Shown piece by piece: positions 61,185 through 64,000 of a stretch of 64,000 bases of DNA. Both the position numbers and the translations under genes were made by a program. The stretch covers positions 1-64,000 of the forward strand of contig NZ_JACHEB010000012.1 in the NCBI RefSeq assembly GCF_014201335.1. The letters are read 5' to 3'. The stretch comes from Tunturiibacter gelidiferens (GTDB taxonomy: Bacteria > Acidobacteriota > Terriglobia > Terriglobales > Acidobacteriaceae). Positions within the stretch are counted from its first letter, which is position 1. The number at the start of each line of letters is the position of its first letter. The notes beneath the pieces are model-generated. The model was not told the origin of the DNA. It ran no database searches and saw only the letters and a list, made by a program, of their open reading frames with translations.

Positions 61185-61786
61185 AAGGTGTAGTTTCGCT
61201 GAGTCCCCGCCCATCCCAAATCTCGAGAAATCACCCGCAACCATGCTCCACGCCAAAGGTCCCGGCCTAAACCGCACCGACAAAGCCGCGTCGCAGATGC
61301 TTCCGCTCTGCCGAAGGCCGGAGTGGAGGCGCAGCCGGAACGACTGAATTGCTTTCTTCAACCCGCCACAAACACCAGAGCTTCACAAACTTTCACTTCA
61401 CCATTGCCTCTTCAGTCCAGCCCCTTACTCCGTCCTCACCAATTACTTGCAACGATTTCCACAGCCAAAAACTTGACTCGCCCAGATACGGTTAACCCAT
61501 AGAGTAAGGATCGAGCCCGGCCACCCGCCGGGCATTCGCATTTAACCCACAAAAAGGCTTAGGTCCACACCACGTAGCCCCTACAACATACTGAAGTCCA
61601 GACTTAAGCCTTTTCATCACAATACTTTGCACAAGAAAGTACCCAAGAGGGATATCTACGAACAGAACCTAAGTGCCCTTCACGAAGACCAGTCGGAGCC
61701 TGCAGCGCCACCAGCAACTTCCTCTCCAAAATGGAGTCTAGGAATAGTGCGCAAAGCGCCAAAGGAACGCAGGTATAAACGAAGAT
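61185..61786. other. Intergenic region with long-range inverted repeat
   Basis: 602 bp without a convincing gene. At 61552-61565, AAAAGGCTTAGGTC can pair with GACTTAAGCCTTTT at 61601-61614, giving a 14-bp stem with one G-T pair and a 35-nt loop. This could be a structured RNA, a long-loop terminator or a binding site. The short frames on either strand (61627-61866 plus; 61604-61999 minus) give unremarkable translations. Confidence 0.5.
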
Positions 61787-62761
61787 ATGAAGACCATTCA
61801 CAAGATGCTGCCAGCTTTGATTCTGCTGACCTTCAGCGTCATCTCCCTTGCCCAGGCCCCCATTGAGCGCCAGACACCACCACCGCCTCCACCCGACCAG
61901 CAACAGGCCCAGCCTTACCAGCAAAATCCACCAGCCTATCCCCAACAAGACCAGCCCCAGTACCAACAACAGCCAGGCGCACCCGATCAGCAACAACAAG
62001 CACCACCGCCACCCATGGCCCCCCAGCAGCTCGACCAGCTAGTCCAACGCATCGCCCTCTATCCCGATCCGCTCCTCGCGCAGGTCCTCACCGCATCCAC
62101 CTTCTGGAACGAGATCCCCGATGCCGCCACCTGGGCCCAGCAACACAGCTTCATGACCGGCGACCCCCTCGCCCAGGCCATCCAGTCCGACAATCTCCCC
62201 TGGGACCCCAGCGTCCTCGCCCTCCTGCCCTTCCCTAACGTCCTCGACACGATGGCTCGCGACCCACAATGGACCGGTACCCTCGGCAACGCCGTCCTCA
62301 GCCAGCGCCCTGACGTGATGGACGCTGTCCAGCGCCAACGCCGCCTCGCCCACGACTACGGCTACCTGGTTCCCAACGCCTACAACACCGTCGCCGACAA
62401 CGGCGGCTACCTCGAGGTCCAGCCCATCAACCCCGCCTACTTCTACGTACCCGTCTACAGCCCCGCAGTCGTCTTCTACCGCCCGCGCCCCGGATTCATC
62501 ATCAGCACAGGAATCCGCTTCGGCCCCGCCGTCACCATCGGCCCTGCTTTCGGAGTCTACGGCTGGTACGGTGCAGGCTTCGGCTGGGGAGGTCACGCCA
62601 TCATCATCGACCACCACCCCTGGACCCGCACCTACTACAACCGCAACGTCTACGTTCACCCTTACGCCCATCCCTACGCCCACCCAGCCGCTCCACGTGT
62701 AGAGAGCCACGCCCACTACGAAGAACACGGCAGCGATCACGGCGGAGATCACCACCACTAA
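61787..62761 (+). CDS. Exported DUF3300 domain protein
   Basis: A 324-residue exported protein. The signal peptide is MKTIHKMLPALILLTFSVISLAQA. Residues about 30-80 are a Gln/Pro-rich low-complexity linker. The DUF3300 domain (about residues 80-240) is clear: LDQLVQRIALYPDPLLAQVLTASTFWNEIPDAATWAQQ...DNLPWDPSVLALLPFPNVLDTMARDPQWT. The C-terminal tail is His-rich (HPYAHPYAHP ... HGGDHHH), possibly metal-binding. Proteins of this family are common in acidobacteria and proteobacteria; function unknown. Confidence 0.9.
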   Translation: MKTIHKMLPALILLTFSVISLAQAPIERQTPPPPPPDQQQAQPYQQNPPAYPQQDQPQYQQQPGAPDQQQQAPPPPMAPQQLDQLVQRIALYPDPLLAQVLTASTFWNEIPDAATWAQQHSFMTGDPLAQAIQSDNLPWDPSVLALLPFPNVLDTMARDPQWTGTLGNAVLSQRPDVMDAVQRQRRLAHDYGYLVPNAYNTVADNGGYLEVQPINPAYFYVPVYSPAVVFYRPRPGFIISTGIRFGPAVTIGPAFGVYGWYGAGFGWGGHAIIIDHHPWTRTYYNRNVYVHPYAHPYAHPAAPRVESHAHYEEHGSDHGGDHHH

Positions 62762-62780
62762 TCTCCGCCTGAAAACAAAC

Positions 62781-62816
62781 ATGTCCGGCAGACCTCCACT
62801 GCCGGACATGCTCTTT
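62781..62816 (+). terminator. Intrinsic terminator after the DUF3300 gene
   Basis: A perfect 11-bp stem, ATGTCCGGCAG / CTGCCGGACAT, with loop ACCTCCA and tail GCTCTTTA. Confidence 0.8.
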
Positions 62817-62911
62817 AATCCCGATCAACAATTCATTGCTACTCTTATTCTTCACCAGACCCACGGACGATCATTGAACCCCAACCCTAACTACAGAACA
62901 CCCGAGGAAAC

Positions 62912-63697
62912 ATGATCATCGTCAACGACGAATATGTCACGCTCGACACCCTCAACGGCCCGATGCGGACCCACATCGTCCGCCCCGCCGCCCCCGGCCG
63001 CTATCCCGGCATCGTCTTCTACTCCGAGATCTTCCAGATCACCGCGCCCATCCGTCGCACCGCCGCAATGCTCGCCGGCCACGGCTACATCATCGCCATG
63101 CCCGAGATCTACCACGAGTTCGAACCCGCGGGCACCGTCTTCTCCTACGACCAGGCCGGCTCGGACCGCGGCAACGCCCTCAAAACCACCAAAGAACTTT
63201 CCAGCTACGACGCCGACGCCCGCGCCGCACTCGACCACCTCAAATCCCGCCCCGACTGCACCGGCCATCTCGGAGCCATGGGCATCTGCATCGGCGGCCA
63301 CCTCGCCTTCCGCGCCGCAATGAACCCCGACGTCCTAGCCACCGCCTGCTTCTACGCCACCGACATTCACAAAGGCTCTCTCAGCAAAGGCGGAGACAAC
63401 TCTCTCGAACGCACAAAAGACATCAAGGGCGAACTCCTCATGATCTGGGGTCGCCAGGACCCTCACATCCCCCTCGAAGGCCGCATGGCCGTCCTCGCCC
63501 GCCTCAATGAACTCGAAAAGCGGTTTAGCTGGCACGAGGTCAACGGAGCCCACGCCTTCATGCGAGACGAAGGCCTCCGCTACGACCCCGAACTAGCCCA
63601 CACCCTCTACGGCCTCGTCTTCAACTTCTTCCACCGCAAGCTAGGCGAAGGCGACCAGTCCGCGCAACCCACCGCCTCCACGGAAACCCGTCACTAA
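62912..63697 (+). CDS. Dienelactone hydrolase family protein
   Basis: A 261-residue alpha/beta-hydrolase of the dienelactone hydrolase family, with no signal peptide. The N-terminus is VTLDTLNGPMRTHIVRPAAPGRYPGIVFYSEIFQITAPIRR, with the typical strand and glutamate (SEIF). The nucleophile elbow is GAMGICIGGHLAF, with Cys as nucleophile as in dienelactone hydrolase. The acid is in LMIWGRQDPHIPLEGR, and the His is in EVNGAHAFMRD. The substrate may be a lactone from aromatic degradation or another ester; context gives no clue. Confidence 0.92.
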   Translation: MIIVNDEYVTLDTLNGPMRTHIVRPAAPGRYPGIVFYSEIFQITAPIRRTAAMLAGHGYIIAMPEIYHEFEPAGTVFSYDQAGSDRGNALKTTKELSSYDADARAALDHLKSRPDCTGHLGAMGICIGGHLAFRAAMNPDVLATACFYATDIHKGSLSKGGDNSLERTKDIKGELLMIWGRQDPHIPLEGRMAVLARLNELEKRFSWHEVNGAHAFMRDEGLRYDPELAHTLYGLVFNFFHRKLGEGDQSAQPTASTETRH

Positions 63698-63701
63698 CCG
63701 G

Positions 63702-64000
63702 CTACAGCCCGAACCTTTGCCGATAAGCACTAGGAGAAACTCCCGTGTGTCGCTGGAACACTTCACGGAAGAAAGCGAGATCCTGATACCCCACAGCATC
63801 ACCGATCTCTTGCATCGAGCGATGGCCACCCTCAAGCAGGCGTTTGGCGGCGGCGATTCGCAGTTTCTGCAAGTAGATCAAAGGAGTATCTCCCGTAGCC
63901 TGTTTAAAGCGCCGAACGAAGTTGCGCAAGCTCATCCCTACTTTCTTTGCCGGCTCCTCAAGCGGAAAGTCTTTATTGAAATTCTGATGGAACCACTCCT
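63702..64000 (-). CDS. AraC-family regulator, C-terminal part, runs off the window
   Basis: The frame from 63702 (stop) continues to the right edge: the ATG at 63935 is only an internal Met, because the sequence before it (EWFHQNFNKDFPLEEPAKKVG) is the normal start of an AraC helix-turn-helix pair. Motifs: MSLRNFVRRFKQATGDTPLIYLQKLRI and MQEIGDAVGYQDLAFFREVFQRHTGVSPSAYRQRFG. This is the GlxA-like group. The N-terminal sensing domain lies beyond the window, so the ligand and targets are unknown. It is convergent with the dienelactone hydrolase gene, with only 4 bp between the stop codons. Confidence 0.9.
   Translation of the reverse strand, partial: EWFHQNFNKDFPLEEPAKKVGMSLRNFVRRFKQATGDTPLIYLQKLRIAAAKRLLEGGHRSMQEIGDAVGYQDLAFFREVFQRHTGVSPSAYRQRFGL

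Overview
The window looks like a chromosomal segment of an Acidobacteriota bacterium, probably close to Terriglobus, Edaphobacter or Granulicella. This is an inference from gene content: a very large Oar-like TonB-dependent receptor with an N-terminal carboxypeptidase-regulatory-like domain, an SBBP beta-propeller protein, a DUF3300 protein, several VOC and DUF4097-type proteins, moderately high GC and frequent TTG/GTG starts. No rRNA, tRNA or CRISPR array was recognised.

Layout. 0.35-9.2 kb holds a small membrane protein, a DyP-type peroxidase with a small upstream partner, a secreted SBBP/Ig-like protein, two VOC proteins, a glycine-rich membrane protein and a heavily decayed secreted-protein gene carrying a perfect 237-bp tandem duplication. 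9.3-23.5 kb holds the Oar-like receptor, a gamma-glutamyltransferase, a beta-barrel protein, an unknown membrane-anchored protein, a VOC gene whose natural start codon appears to be ATA, an amidohydrolase with a DMT transporter, an HtrA protease and a peptidoglycan-binding-domain protein.

23.5-44.3 kb is one large minus-strand flagellar block. In transcription order it reads flgB-flgC-fliE-fliF-fliG-fliH-fliI-fliJ-fliK-flgD-flgE-fliL-(SpoA protein)-fliO-fliP-fliQ-fliR-flhB-flhA-fliA-fliM-fliN-(GspE-N-like protein). It encodes the MS ring, switch, export apparatus, hook and sigma-28-type factor. Filament, motor, P/L-ring and distal rod genes are not here. Immediately upstream lie an OmpR-type response regulator, an orphan histidine-kinase phosphoacceptor-like protein with no ATPase domain, and a sigma-54 activator with a degenerate receiver and no C-terminal DNA-binding domain. 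Three sites matching the sigma-54 -24/-12 pattern precede flgB, fliK and fliL, so I infer a sigma-54 tier in flagellar control, with FliA probably serving late genes.

47-50.4 kb has an alpha/beta hydrolase followed by a small AT-richer accessory patch: a frameshifted IS1595-type transposase, two small orphan ORFs, a decayed secreted-protein gene and a 15-bp direct repeat. Next come lexA, with a promoter so close to its ATG that a leaderless mRNA is likely, an efflux adaptor protein, a DUF4097 protein, a Tat-exported carbonic anhydrase, a HAD phosphatase, an FAD monooxygenase, a histidine phosphatase and uvrB.

59.2-60.4 kb carries the most unusual locus: a 60-residue peptide gene and a papain-like-fold protein gene that share an N-terminal motif (VKRGAIASP...ATP..P). 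The window ends with a 3-methyladenine glycosylase, a DUF3300 protein, a dienelactone hydrolase and a partial AraC-type regulator running off the right edge.
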